A stretch of DNA of 64,000 bases, taken from SZUA-35 sp964351995. Lineage in GTDB: Bacteria > Actinomycetota > Acidimicrobiia > Acidimicrobiales > SZUA-35. The notes beneath the pieces were generated by a model. The model ran no database searches, had not been told where the DNA came from, and saw only the letters and a program-made list of their open reading frames with translations. Positions 1-9,014 of the stretch are shown in pieces. The stretch's first letter is position 1. Each line of letters starts with the position of its first letter. The stretch spans positions 110,965-174,964 of the forward strand of contig CAYGQE010000004.1 in NCBI GenBank assembly GCA_964351995.1, given 5' to 3'. The translations under genes were made by a program, and so were the position numbers.

Positions 1-39
1 CACTACGGCGGACGACTGACGCCCAGTCAGCAAGGGGAG

Positions 40-1080
40 TCAGCCGGCCAGGATCTGGTCGATCTCCGGATCCCACTCGGCGTGCCATGCCCGCTTGGTT
101 TCGTCATCGACCCAGGCGGCATCGATGCTGTTCTTGGCGAAGGCACCGAGTTGATCGAGTGAGAACCCGCTCAGTTCGTGCAGCGCGACGTACTCACCCG
201 TGAGGTCTGCGCCGAACATCGGCGGATCATCGGAATTCACCGTGAGGAACAAGCCGGCATCGGCCATCTGCCGGATCGCGTGCTGCGGGTCGGCGAGATC
301 TCGGTAGGCGGTGGTGTAGGTGGTGGTGCTGGGGCAGACCGTGAACGGGATCTGCAGCTCGCGGCACTCAGCCATCAGCTCAGGATCGTCCACGATGTTG
401 TAGCCATGGTCGACGCGCTCCCAATCGAGCAGATGAATGCCGTTGGCGATGTTGGCTGCGGGTCCGACTTCGCCGGCATGTGAGGTTCGGTGGAGACCGT
501 TCGCCTTGGCCAGTGCAAACGCCTCGATGTAGTCCTCGGGTGGGAACCCGACCTCGTTGAAGTCGAGCCCGATGCCGATGACCTCGTCTCGACGATGTTC
601 GATCACCATCTCGACGAATTCGACAGCCCGCTGCGCCCCGAGCTCACGGTTGATGGCCGGAATGAGTTGGCAGTCGATGCCGTACTCGGCTTTGGCTTCC
701 TCGATGCCGCCGAGGATGCCGTCGAGCATGACGGGATAGGTCACGCCGTACGCGAAGTGCGACTCAGGGCTGAAGAACATCTCGGTATAGCGGACACCGC
801 TTTGTGAACAGCTGGCCAGGCACTCCCGGGTGATTCTGGCGAAGTCGTCACGGTCGCGGATCGACGCCGATACCAGCCCATAGACGACGAGGAAGTCGGT
901 CAGGTTCTCGAACTGGTAGAGGTCCTGCGGGTCAGCGAAGGCTGGAAGTTCGACGCCATGCTTGCCGGCGAGATCGACCGCCGTTGGGGCCGAGATGGCA
1001 CCCTCCAGGTGCAGGTGCAGCTCGGCCTTGGGGATCGCCCGCAGTTTGTCGGCAGCGGTGGGGAAGTCGGATGTGGTCAT
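40..1080 (-). CDS. add: Adenosine deaminase family protein
   Basis: Predicted zinc hydrolase that deaminates adenosine (or a related aminopurine) in the cytoplasm. The 346-residue product has the family signature near the N-terminus (AELHLHLEGA, zinc ligands HLH at about 22-24), the central HAGE motif, and the metal/catalytic NSDDP motif near the C-terminus. I chose the ATG at 1080 over an in-frame start 25 codons upstream because the longer form would run into the preceding oxygenase gene and homology begins just after this ATG; an AGGAA lies 8-9 nt upstream of it. It is the last gene of the transporter/oxygenase cluster, 13 bp after the 2OG-type oxygenase, so its substrate is probably what that cluster imports or produces. 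Adenine or aminofutalosine deaminase are alternatives within the family. Confidence 0.88.
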   Translation of the reverse strand: MTTSDFPTAADKLRAIPKAELHLHLEGAISAPTAVDLAGKHGVELPAFADPQDLYQFENLTDFLVVYGLVSASIRDRDDFARITRECLASCSQSGVRYTEMFFSPESHFAYGVTYPVMLDGILGGIEEAKAEYGIDCQLIPAINRELGAQRAVEFVEMVIEHRRDEVIGIGLDFNEVGFPPEDYIEAFALAKANGLHRTSHAGEVGPAANIANGIHLLDWERVDHGYNIVDDPELMAECRELQIPFTVCPSTTTYTTAYRDLADPQHAIRQMADAGLFLTVNSDDPPMFGADLTGEYVALHELSGFSLDQLGAFAKNSIDAAWVDDETKRAWHAEWDPEIDQILAG

Positions 1081-1093
1081 TGGGAGGTTCCTG

Positions 1094-2089
1094 TCAGTCG
1101 ACTCGGAGTGCATCCATTTTTGCCGCGAGATAGTCGCTGGCGATGATGGGTTCATAGCGAGCGGGGCGATCGTCGGTCACGGTGGGTGGGAGCGGCTCGA
1201 TGACCGCATCGTGATTCGGGGAATGGAAGAACACGAGACTGACCAGCTCTTCTTCTGGCGCCGCCGCAGGCGGGGGCAACACCCGGTGCTCGTTTGAACT
1301 CCAACGATCGTTGGACCACTGCCGCATCATGTCCCCGGTGTTCACGATCAGGCCACCGTCGACCACGGGGGCATCGATCCACTCGCCGTGTTCGTCGCGC
1401 ACCTGCAGACCGCCGACACCAGGCTGGCGGTCGAGCACCGTCAGCGTTCCGAAGTCGGTGTGCGGGCCGATGCGGTACTGCCCTTCAGCGGGCGCAGCGT
1501 GATTGCGAGACCAGTACCAGTTCATCGAGACGCTGGCCGTTGTCGACACCGATGCCTTGACGAGATGCCGTCGGTTGAGCCCCAGTCCAAGCGCCATGAT
1601 CTCGAGCAGTTGATCGGTCAGGCCGCGGGCCGAGCGCCACCAGGCTTCGACGGCCGGTTGGAAACCAATCGGCGATTCAGGCCAGACATTCGGTGCGAAC
1701 CAACGGCGGGCAGTTTCGGCCAGCGTCGGATCTGTCACATCGACGGGGCCGTAGGTGAAGGTCTCTTTCAGGTCGGGCGGCGTGTCGACGCCGTAGGTGG
1801 CAGCGTTCGACTCGAGACCAGGGCCGATCCAACCGCGATACACATCGCTGACGGCGAGCGGCTCCTTCTGATCTGGCGGGAGGTGAAAGAAGTCGAGCGC
1901 GGCGGCGCGGCAGCGTTGCATGACCGACGGGTCGATCCCGTGGTTGATGACCACGAGAAAACCGAGGCGCTGGAGATGGCGATCCAGCTCTTCCGCGACC
2001 TCGAGCTGTTGTCTGGCATCGCCGTCCCGCCAACGGGCGAGGTCGAGGAGTGGAATGCCTTCAGAAATCGAGTTGGTCATTGCGATCAC
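1094..2089 (-). CDS. IPNS-like non-heme Fe(II) oxygenase A (RxS Arg missing)
   Basis: Member of the isopenicillin N synthase-like Fe(II) oxygenase superfamily, 331 aa: N-terminal DIOX_N region (PLLDLARW, then INHGI) and a C-terminal double-stranded beta-helix. Iron ligands are visible as HTD in GPHTDFGTLTVL and the distal His in NEHRVLPPP. The Arg of the usual RxS 2-oxoglutarate motif is absent: the aligned stretch reads EEELVSLVFF. The GTG at 2089 overlaps the permease stop as GTGA; an ATG at 2080 is an alternative start. Sequence and length closely resemble oxygenase B (6991-7968), so the two are paralogues flanking the transporter genes. IPNS-fold enzymes with nucleobase substrates are known (thymine 7-hydroxylase), which fits the nucleoside-type transporter, but the substrate is unknown. 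Confidence 0.85.
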   Translation of the reverse strand: MIAMTNSISEGIPLLDLARWRDGDARQQLEVAEELDRHLQRLGFLVVINHGIDPSVMQRCRAAALDFFHLPPDQKEPLAVSDVYRGWIGPGLESNAATYGVDTPPDLKETFTYGPVDVTDPTLAETARRWFAPNVWPESPIGFQPAVEAWWRSARGLTDQLLEIMALGLGLNRRHLVKASVSTTASVSMNWYWSRNHAAPAEGQYRIGPHTDFGTLTVLDRQPGVGGLQVRDEHGEWIDAPVVDGGLIVNTGDMMRQWSNDRWSSNEHRVLPPPAAAPEEELVSLVFFHSPNHDAVIEPLPPTVTDDRPARYEPIIASDYLAAKMDALRVD

Positions 2090-3033
2090 CGTTGCTCTCG
2101 GAAGTAGGGCTGGGCGAGGGCAGCGGGCGCTGCCACCTTTCGTGACCGTGATGGGCTTGCGCTGATCCCGACCACCACCAGGTAGGCGGCGACAAAAGGG
2201 ATCATGGCGAGGAAGTCGCTGGGAATGTCGACCTCAGCGATTTGCAGCGTGAAGCTCAGGCCGCGGAGCACACCGAACACGAGGGCACCGATCAGGGCGA
2301 ACCATGGCCGCCACCCGGCGACGATCACCAGCGCAACAGCGATCCAACCCGCGCCCGCGGTGAGGCCAGACTGCCACGTGCCCAGGACCGCCAGCACCAG
2401 GTAGGCGCCGCCGAGGCCAGCAGCGAACCCGCCGAAGGCAGTGGATAGGTACCGGATCTTCACCACGTCGAGCCCAGCAGCATCAGCGGCAGCCGGGTCT
2501 TCGCCGACCGCTCGAAGCGAGAGGCCCATCGACGACCGGTACAGCAGCCCACCAACCACGGCGACCAACACCACGGTGAGGTAGACCACGATGTCGTGAC
2601 TGAGCAGTACGGGGCCGATTGCCGGCAGGTCGCGGAACGACTCGGGGAGAAGGGCATTGACCTCGACGCCGTTGGCTCGTTCCAGCAGCGGCGTCTCACC
2701 AGCAGCTCCGAGGTACGCCGAGAGCCCGCCGCCAACGATCACCAGCGACAGACCCGAAACGGTTTGATCGACGCGAAGCGTGATGGCCAGCACGGCGTGC
2801 ACGAGCGACAGCAGCAAACCGGCGAAACCACCAGCCAATAGGCCGAGGGTGAGACTGCCGGTCTGGACACCACACCAGAAGCCAACGACAGCGCCGACGA
2901 GCATCATGCCCTCGACGCCGAGGTTCATGATGCCAGATCGCTCGGCGACGATCTCGCCAAGAGCGGCCAAGAGAATGGGCGTGCCGGCGACCACCGCGCT
3001 CGCCAGGGACAAGATGATGATGGAGTCGTTCAT
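2086..3033 (-). CDS. ABC transporter permease, nucleoside/BMP type (NupQ/YufQ-like)
   Basis: Inner-membrane permease of the branched-chain amino-acid/ribose permease superfamily, 315 aa, with about eight to nine hydrophobic segments. Family hallmarks are the ALGEIVAERSGIMNLGVEGM block near residues 20-45 and LRAVGEDPAAADAAG near the middle, typical of the second permease of BMP-type nucleoside importers. The ATG at 3033 overlaps the preceding permease stop as ATGA and its own stop overlaps oxygenase A as GTGA, so it lies inside a tightly coupled operon. The second copy at 38283-39230 is very similar. The substrate cannot be read from the permease alone; nucleosides are the usual substrate of this transporter class. 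Confidence 0.9.
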   Translation of the reverse strand: MNDSIIILSLASAVVAGTPILLAALGEIVAERSGIMNLGVEGMMLVGAVVGFWCGVQTGSLTLGLLAGGFAGLLLSLVHAVLAITLRVDQTVSGLSLVIVGGGLSAYLGAAGETPLLERANGVEVNALLPESFRDLPAIGPVLLSHDIVVYLTVVLVAVVGGLLYRSSMGLSLRAVGEDPAAADAAGLDVVKIRYLSTAFGGFAAGLGGAYLVLAVLGTWQSGLTAGAGWIAVALVIVAGWRPWFALIGALVFGVLRGLSFTLQIAEVDIPSDFLAMIPFVAAYLVVVGISASPSRSRKVAAPAALAQPYFREQR

Positions 3034-4181
3034 GTAGCGTCTCCCACGAGCGCGGGGGTTGGCGTCGGATCTGACGCATCTGGGTCGACGTCATCGGCAT
3101 CGGGCGCCGGTGTCCTCCAGCCAAGTCGGTTGGTCACGAAGAACTCGCCCGTGGTGACCGACAGGAAGATCAGGCCCTGAAGCAGGCGCACGATCTCGGT
3201 GTCGACACCAATGCTCTGCAGCGACGAGCCGGCCGTTTCGATGGCGGCCAGGAAGATCGCTACCGGCACGACACCGATCGGGTTGAGTCGAGCCACCGCG
3301 GCGATGATGATGCCCGTGTACCCGAGCTCGATGGCGAGGGCGGTCGGATCGAGTCGGTTGGTGACACCGGCGACTTCAATGGCACCGGCCAGGCCAGCAA
3401 GGCCGCCCGAGATGCAGAAGACCGTGAAGATCGTTCCCGACACGCCAACGCCGGCATATCGAGCGGCCCGTTTCGAGTCGCCGATCGTGCGGACTCGGAA
3501 ACCAAAGGTCGTGCTCTTGAGCACCCACCAGATCAGCACCGCCAACGCAACGGCGATGAGGAAGCCCAGGTGGAGACGGCCGGAGAGGTCGGGAAGCTCG
3601 GCCGACTCGGGGAATCCGAGTCCTTGTGGGACCGGGCGATCGGGGTCCCGCAAGAACGTCTGTGACCCGAAGATCAGGTAGTTCATGAACGCAAGGGCCA
3701 CGAAGTTGAGCATGAGCGTGGTGATGATCTCGTCGGTACCGAAGATGACTTTCGGGGCAGCAGCAAGCGCCGCCCAGAACGCACCAGCGAGCACGCCACC
3801 GCACAACACCAACACGAGCATCAGCGCTCGCGGCGTTGTTTCAGGCAGCTGGAGCGCCACGGCACTGGCGGCAACGGCGCCCATGAAGAGCTGACCTTCA
3901 GCGCCGATCGTGTAGAGCTTCATCCGGAACGCAATCGCCGCCGCAAGGCCGGTGAGGATCAGCGGCGTCGAGAACGAGAGTGTGCGCTCGATCGCTCGCT
4001 GTCCGTTGAGGCTGGCGTCGAGCATTGTTCGATAGACCTCGAACGGATTCGCACCCGTGAGGAGCAACACGATGCCTCCGAGCACGAGCGCTGCAAGGAG
4101 CGAGAGCAACGGCACGCCAGCGCGAACCATCGTCGACGCTTGCGCTCGCGGCTTCATTTCAATGCGATCGCTCAAGCTCAC
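3030..4181 (-). CDS. ABC transporter permease, nucleoside/BMP type (NupP/YufP-like)
   Basis: First permease of the BMP-type importer, 383 aa. The N-terminal transmembrane segment is followed by the conserved TPLILTGLAAAIAFRMKLY and GAEGQLFMGA blocks, then DEIITTLMLNFVALAFMNYL, all characteristic of this subfamily. The GTG start at 4181 overlaps the ATPase stop (GTGA) and the gene overlaps the next permease by ATGA. A Pro/Asp-rich tail of about 30 residues at the C-terminus is probably cytoplasmic. It works with the permease at 2086-3033, the ATPase at 4178-5755 and the lipoprotein at 5761-6924. Confidence 0.9.
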   Translation of the reverse strand: MSLSDRIEMKPRAQASTMVRAGVPLLSLLAALVLGGIVLLLTGANPFEVYRTMLDASLNGQRAIERTLSFSTPLILTGLAAAIAFRMKLYTIGAEGQLFMGAVAASAVALQLPETTPRALMLVLVLCGGVLAGAFWAALAAAPKVIFGTDEIITTLMLNFVALAFMNYLIFGSQTFLRDPDRPVPQGLGFPESAELPDLSGRLHLGFLIAVALAVLIWWVLKSTTFGFRVRTIGDSKRAARYAGVGVSGTIFTVFCISGGLAGLAGAIEVAGVTNRLDPTALAIELGYTGIIIAAVARLNPIGVVPVAIFLAAIETAGSSLQSIGVDTEIVRLLQGLIFLSVTTGEFFVTNRLGWRTPAPDADDVDPDASDPTPTPALVGDAT

Positions 4182-5755
4182 GTGGCGACCGCTTGTTGTG
4201 GAGATGCACCGGTCATCAGCAGGCCGATCCGGCCGAGGTCGACGTCGTCGCGTTCGAAGCGGCCAACGATGCGGCCGCCGAACATCACGAGCACGACGTC
4301 AGAGATCTGCAGTACTTCGGCGAGATCTTCGGAAAACACGAGCAAGCCTCGGCCGGCGTCGCGCTCTCGTTGCAAATGCTGTCGAACCGCCTGAGCCGCT
4401 GACAGGTCGAGACCGCGGGTGGGCGCTGCTGCGACGAGGACTTCGTGGTCCTCGGTGAGTTCCCTTGCGAGAATCGCCTTCTGCAGATTGCCACCCGACA
4501 TCAGGCTGACGGGCATGCCGTCTCGGGCGCCGCGCACGTCGAACTCGGCGGTGAGTGTGTTGGTTGTTTCTTGGATGTCCCTTGAGCGAAGAAACCCTCG
4601 TTTGGAGTGCGGGGCACGATCGAACGAGCGGAGCACGATGTTGTGCTCCATGGGCAGGCCGGGGGCCAGACCAGTACCAAGCCGATCTTCGGGGATGTAG
4701 GCCAGACCGGCGTTGTGCCGACCCTTGGTGCCTCCCTTGTCGCATAGATGCCCATCGACGGTGACCTGGCCCGAGAGTTGCGTGCGAAGCCCAGCAATAG
4801 CTTCGTGGAGCTCACGTTGACCGTTGCCGGCCACACCGGCCACGCCGACGATCTCGTTGCGTCGGACCTCGATCGAGAGATGGTCGACCGAAGTGAGCCC
4901 ATCGTCGCCAACCACGGTGAGGTCGTCGACCGACAGCACAACGTCGCCAGGGGAGTGGGCAGTGATGCTGCTCGCCTCTTCATCGACGGTTGCGAGTTCG
5001 CGCCCGAACATCATCGTGGCCAGCACCGATGGTGTCAGGTCAGCAGTCGGGCTCGAGCCCGCATTGCGACCAGCACGAAGGACGGTGACCCGATCGGTGT
5101 GGTCGAGGATTTCCTGCATCTTGTGTGACACCAACACCACGGCATGGCCACCGTCAGCCATCAGCCGAGTGGCTTCGAACAGGTGCTCGGACTCGAGGGG
5201 GGAGAGCACTGCTGTTGGCTCGTCGAGGATCAAGATGCGGGCGCCACGGAAGAGTTGCTTGAGGATCTCGACCCGCTGACGTTCGCCAACCGACAGCTGC
5301 CAGATGGGCGCGGTTGGGTCGACCTCCAGGCCGTACAGGCTGCCGAGCGCGTCGACCTGATCTCGCACGAGGTTGCGTGCTTTTCGACCTCGCGCCATGC
5401 GGTGGCCGAGCACGATGTTCTCGGCCACGGTGAAGCTCTCGACCAAGCGGAAGTGTTGGTAGACCATGCCGATCCCGAGCGCCGAAGCATCGTCGGGGGA
5501 GCGGAGATGGACGTCGTCGCCGTTGAGCGTCACCCGACCAGCGTCGGGTCGATAGAGCCCGGCCAAGACCGAGCAGAGGGTGGACTTGCCAGCGCCATTC
5601 TCTCCAAGCAGTCCGTGGATCTCGCCGTCGACGAGGTCGAAACTGACCCCGTCGACGGCGTGCACTCCATAGAACGACTTGCAGAGATCACGAACTTCGA
5701 GCGATACCGGCGTATTCATCTGCTCGGATCGCCGAGCCTCGTGTGGCGCTGTCAC
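4178..5755 (-). CDS. ABC transporter ATPase with two nucleotide-binding domains (NupO/YufO-like)
   Basis: Energising subunit of the importer, 525 aa with tandem ABC domains, as in ribose/nucleoside importers. Domain 1 has Walker A GENGAGKST, signature LSVGERQRVEILK and Walker B ILILDEPTAVL. Domain 2 has GVAGVAGNGQRELHEAIAGL in place of a canonical Walker A, and a degenerate signature LMSGGNLQKAILAREL, normal for this family. Two starts are possible: GTG at 5755, 5 bp after the lipoprotein gene, or ATG at 5719, which begins just before the conserved LEVRDLCKSF. The paralogue at 36035-37162 is broken, so this may be the only working ATPase of this type in the window. Confidence 0.92.
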   Translation of the reverse strand: MTAPHEARRSEQMNTPVSLEVRDLCKSFYGVHAVDGVSFDLVDGEIHGLLGENGAGKSTLCSVLAGLYRPDAGRVTLNGDDVHLRSPDDASALGIGMVYQHFRLVESFTVAENIVLGHRMARGRKARNLVRDQVDALGSLYGLEVDPTAPIWQLSVGERQRVEILKQLFRGARILILDEPTAVLSPLESEHLFEATRLMADGGHAVVLVSHKMQEILDHTDRVTVLRAGRNAGSSPTADLTPSVLATMMFGRELATVDEEASSITAHSPGDVVLSVDDLTVVGDDGLTSVDHLSIEVRRNEIVGVAGVAGNGQRELHEAIAGLRTQLSGQVTVDGHLCDKGGTKGRHNAGLAYIPEDRLGTGLAPGLPMEHNIVLRSFDRAPHSKRGFLRSRDIQETTNTLTAEFDVRGARDGMPVSLMSGGNLQKAILARELTEDHEVLVAAAPTRGLDLSAAQAVRQHLQRERDAGRGLLVFSEDLAEVLQISDVVLVMFGGRIVGRFERDDVDLGRIGLLMTGASPQQAVAT

Positions 5756-5760
5756 GACGC

Positions 5761-6924
5761 TCAGCCGGGGATCTCTCCGGAGACTCCTTCAACGAAGTAG
5801 TCACAGCACACCGTGCGATCGGCGAAGAGGATTTCCTCGCCTTCAGCGATGATGACATTTCCTGCGTTGTCAATGATGGGGCCGGTGAACATGTTGAACG
5901 TGCCGGCAACCATCTCGGCCTTGACGGCGTCGACTTCGGCCAGCATCTCGTCGGTCACGGCGGGACCGTAAGGAGCAAACTCGATGTAGCCCTCAGCGAT
6001 GCCGCCGAACGTGATGGCTGGCTCCCACGTGTCGTCGACGACCGCTTGGACCTGCTCGACGTAATAGGCGCCCCAGTTGAACAGGAACGACGAGGCCCAA
6101 GCATCAGGCTCGAGTTCTGACCAATCATTCGAGTAGCCGATGACGTAGCCGCCAGCCTGAGCCATCACCGTGGCGTAGACCTGCGAGCCGACCTCGTGGG
6201 CAATCACATCAGCACCGTCGTTGACGAGTGCTTCGGCAGCCTGCTGCTCCAGTGCCGGATCGAACCAGGTGTTGAGGAACAACACCTGCACATCGACATC
6301 GGGGTTGACCCGCTGGGCACCGAGGGTGAAGGCGTTGATGGCACGGGTGACTGAGCCGAAGGGGAAGCCGGCTGGGTAGCCAATGGTGTTCGACTCGGTG
6401 AGGTAGCCAGCGATCATGCCGTCGAGATAGCGGCCGTCTTCGGCTGCGATCTCGTAGTGGCCGACGTTGTCAGCGGTCGTGAAGCCAGCCCACGTGAGAA
6501 AGACGGTGTCGGGGTTGTCGGCTGCGACGTCCATCATGTCGTCCTGGTAGTAGGTGGTGCCGATGACGACATCAGCCCCGCCTGCTGCGGCATCCTCGAA
6601 CGCATTCGTTGCCGTCTGGCCCGGGTCGATCGCTTCGACGTACTCGACCGTGGCCTCGGGGAACGCTTCCTCGATCATCTTGCCGCCGCGAACGTGAGCG
6701 GTGTTCCAACCGCCGTCTTCTGCGGAGCCGTCGAGGATCATGACGACCTTGAGGTCGCTGTAGTCAGCGTCGGTGGCCTCCTCCTCGGAGGCTGTTTCGG
6801 TCTCGGCCGCTGAGTCATCCGCAGCGGTGTCGTCGCTGCTGCCGCAGGCGGCAGCGAACAGCGCAAACACGCTGAGCAGGGCAAGAAGCCAGGTAGATCG
6901 TCGGTGGTTGCTTTTGGATTGCAT
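5761..6924 (-). CDS. BMP-family substrate-binding lipoprotein of ABC importer
   Basis: Extracytoplasmic solute-binding protein of the basic membrane protein family (Bmp/PnrA/Med), 387 aa. It has a lipoprotein signal peptide with a lipobox ending FAAAC, then an Asp/Glu/Ala-rich linker of about 30 residues and the periplasmic-binding fold (KVVMILDGSAEDGGWN, later GGADVVIGTTYYQDDM). PnrA-type members bind purine nucleosides, which is the best hint to the imported compound. The ATG at 6924 is preceded by GGAGC. It lies 5 bp upstream of the ATPase gene and 66 bp after oxygenase B. No second copy accompanies the duplicated permeases at 37-39 kb. Confidence 0.92.
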   Translation of the reverse strand: MQSKSNHRRSTWLLALLSVFALFAAACGSSDDTAADDSAAETETASEEEATDADYSDLKVVMILDGSAEDGGWNTAHVRGGKMIEEAFPEATVEYVEAIDPGQTATNAFEDAAAGGADVVIGTTYYQDDMMDVAADNPDTVFLTWAGFTTADNVGHYEIAAEDGRYLDGMIAGYLTESNTIGYPAGFPFGSVTRAINAFTLGAQRVNPDVDVQVLFLNTWFDPALEQQAAEALVNDGADVIAHEVGSQVYATVMAQAGGYVIGYSNDWSELEPDAWASSFLFNWGAYYVEQVQAVVDDTWEPAITFGGIAEGYIEFAPYGPAVTDEMLAEVDAVKAEMVAGTFNMFTGPIIDNAGNVIIAEGEEILFADRTVCCDYFVEGVSGEIPG

Positions 6925-6990
6925 GGAAGCTCCGGTGGTTGTGGTGTTCGGTTGGGGTTTGTGGAGATCGATACGGCTCGACGACGGCGG

Positions 6991-7968
6991 TCAGTCGACC
7001 ACGAGCGCCGCCATCTTTTCGTCGAGGTAGGCGCGAGACAGGATCGGTGGGTATTTGGCCGGATTGTCGTCTGAGATGCAGCTGGGGAACGTCTCCACGA
7101 CGGTGTCGTACGTTGGTTCGCCGAAGTAGACGAGGCTGATCAACTCTTCAGAGGGGAGTTCCTCCGGCGGCGGCAGAACCCGGTGTTCGTTCGAGCACCA
7201 GCGGTCGTTCGTCCAGCGGCGAATCAGATCGCCGGTGTTGATGGTCAGACCACCGGGTACGTACGGGGCATCGACCCAGTTCCCCTCGTCGTCCTTGATC
7301 TGCAAGCCGCCGAGCCCGGGCTCTCGATCGAGCACCGTGAGCAGGCCGAAATCGGTGTGTGGCCCGACCCGGAACTGATTGGGGAGGGGCTCGTTCGCAT
7401 CGCGAGGGCCGTACCAATTCAGCGTGACGTTGGCTGTTGGCGAAGCGCTCATGTCACGCAAGGTCGTGAGTGGAAGATCCAGAGCGAGCGACAGGACATC
7501 GAGCAGTTCGTCGTGCAGCCAACGCGCACTGCGCCACCACGCTTCGCCAGCGGGCCGGAGGTCGGGGGAGAAGTTCGGCCAGATGTTCGGGCCGTAGAAG
7601 TCCGGTTCGGCGGTGCGAAGCGCTTCATCAGCGACATCGACCGGGCCGTAGCTGAAGGCCTCTTTCAGATCGGGTGGAGTGTCAACGCCGTAGGAGGCGG
7701 CATTGGATTCCAGGCCGGGTCCGACCCAGCCTCGATAGGGGCCCGGTTCGAGCGCGACCTTGGCCTTGACCTCGGCGCGTTGGTGGAAGAACTCTCGAGC
7801 CTCTGATCGGCAACGGTCGATCACGTCCTGGGGGACGCGATGGTTCGTGACGATCAGGAAGCCGCAGCGCTGGAGATGGGCGTCGACTTGGCGAGCGATC
7901 TCCAGCCGTTCTTCCGGAGTGCCATCGAACCACCGCTCGAGGTCGATCAGAGGCACGGTGAGGGTCAC
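6991..7968 (-). CDS. IPNS-like non-heme Fe(II) oxygenase B (RxS Arg missing)
   Basis: Second IPNS-like Fe(II) oxygenase, 325 aa. The start is the GTG at 7968, which overlaps the stop of oxygenase C as GTGA; the longer open frame upstream is non-homologous. It has the DIOX_N start (VPLIDLERWF), VTNHRVP, the GVDTPPDLKEAFSYGPVDV block shared with oxygenase A, and iron ligands HTD in GPHTDFGLLTVL and His in NEHRVLPPP. As in oxygenase A, the 2-oxoglutarate RxS Arg is replaced (SEELISLVYF). A and B share long blocks and differ from oxygenase C and the 39-kb enzyme. The substrate is unknown; the operon position suggests a nucleoside-like compound or its degradation product. Confidence 0.86.
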   Translation of the reverse strand: MTLTVPLIDLERWFDGTPEERLEIARQVDAHLQRCGFLIVTNHRVPQDVIDRCRSEAREFFHQRAEVKAKVALEPGPYRGWVGPGLESNAASYGVDTPPDLKEAFSYGPVDVADEALRTAEPDFYGPNIWPNFSPDLRPAGEAWWRSARWLHDELLDVLSLALDLPLTTLRDMSASPTANVTLNWYGPRDANEPLPNQFRVGPHTDFGLLTVLDREPGLGGLQIKDDEGNWVDAPYVPGGLTINTGDLIRRWTNDRWCSNEHRVLPPPEELPSEELISLVYFGEPTYDTVVETFPSCISDDNPAKYPPILSRAYLDEKMAALVVD

Positions 7969-9014
7969 GGCGTGACCTCGATCCGGGCCGCCTCGCGGTC
8001 GGCATGGGTGTTGAGTTCGAGGCCCCGAGAACCGGCGAGCTTCTGGGTGAGATGCTCCGCCACCGTGACGTCGGGATACGGCGACGAGCCGTCTGCCTCC
8101 CGGCATGGCTCGAGCGTGGAGATCAGGGCATCAGCGTTGCCGTCGTGGAAGAACGCTGCGGATCGGCGTCGGATTGAGCGGCCGTCGGCATCGGTGGGCG
8201 GCACCACTCGGTGCATGGTCGAGGTGTAGCGATCGTTGGTCCATTGCTCGAGCAGGTCACCGAGGTTTACCAAGATGGCACCTGGCGCTGGAATCACCGA
8301 GTGCCAAGCGCCGTCGGGGCCGAGAATTTCGAGGCCGGGCACTTGGTCGGCCCACAGCACGGTGACGATGCCGTAATCGGTGTGCGCTCCCATCCCGAGC
8401 TGATCTGGTTCGAGTTGGACACCTTCAGGAAGCGCATAGTTGACCATGCGAAGCACATCGATGGAGTGGTCGTCGTAGGCGTCGAAGAACCCCTCGGGGA
8501 GTCCCAACGCTTCAGCGAGAATGGAGGTGATCGTGCGAGCGAGGTTGCCCGCTTGCTCGAACCACGCAGTGGCCTTGGGCTCGAACCCAGGGGTAAGCGC
8601 TGAGTCTGGCCAGATGTTGTCGGCATAGATCTCTGGGTCGAGGATGGCGGGGCCGAACTCCGGGAAGTCGCCGGTTGATGTGCCGATGTTGAATGCCTCG
8701 AACATGTCGGCGGGGGAGTCAATGCCGAGGCTGTAACTCAGACGCTCGGCCGCTGGAGGCGAGTAGCCGCGGTTGATCGAAGGACGCGGCGCTCGGTACT
8801 CAGCCTTCGTTTCGGCCGGAAGAGCGAACAGTGTGTCGATGGCAGCGGCGAGACCGTCGATGATGTCGGTCGGGATCCCATGACCCACGATCTGCATGAA
8901 GCCAATCGATCGGCAGGCGTCGTCGGCGGCTTGGGCGATGGCTTTGCGTTGCTCGAGATCGCCGCCGGCCCAGTCGCTGATGTCGATGATGGGAACCACG
9001 AGTTCGTTGCTCAT
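7965..9014 (-). CDS. IPNS-like 2-oxoglutarate/Fe(II) dioxygenase C
   Basis: IPNS-like dioxygenase, 349 aa, starting at the ATG at 9014 (MSNELVVPIIDISDWAGG), which overlaps the Rieske gene stop as ATGA; the open frame continues upstream to 9557 only as an antisense shadow of that gene. It has QIVGHGIP near residue 45, iron ligands HTD in GAHTDYGIVTVL and the His in TMHRVVPPT, followed by a regular RxS (RRRSAAFF) expected to bind 2-oxoglutarate. It therefore keeps canonical cofactor residues, unlike oxygenases A and B. It is translationally coupled to the Rieske oxygenase upstream and oxygenase B downstream. Confidence 0.88.
   Translation of the reverse strand: MSNELVVPIIDISDWAGGDLEQRKAIAQAADDACRSIGFMQIVGHGIPTDIIDGLAAAIDTLFALPAETKAEYRAPRPSINRGYSPPAAERLSYSLGIDSPADMFEAFNIGTSTGDFPEFGPAILDPEIYADNIWPDSALTPGFEPKATAWFEQAGNLARTITSILAEALGLPEGFFDAYDDHSIDVLRMVNYALPEGVQLEPDQLGMGAHTDYGIVTVLWADQVPGLEILGPDGAWHSVIPAPGAILVNLGDLLEQWTNDRYTSTMHRVVPPTDADGRSIRRRSAAFFHDGNADALISTLEPCREADGSSPYPDVTVAEHLTQKLAGSRGLELNTHADREAARIEVTP

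Noticed and set aside
16..30. CTGAC-N5-GTCAG hairpin at the left edge as terminator of add
   Set aside because: A 5-bp stem without a T tail is too weak to call.
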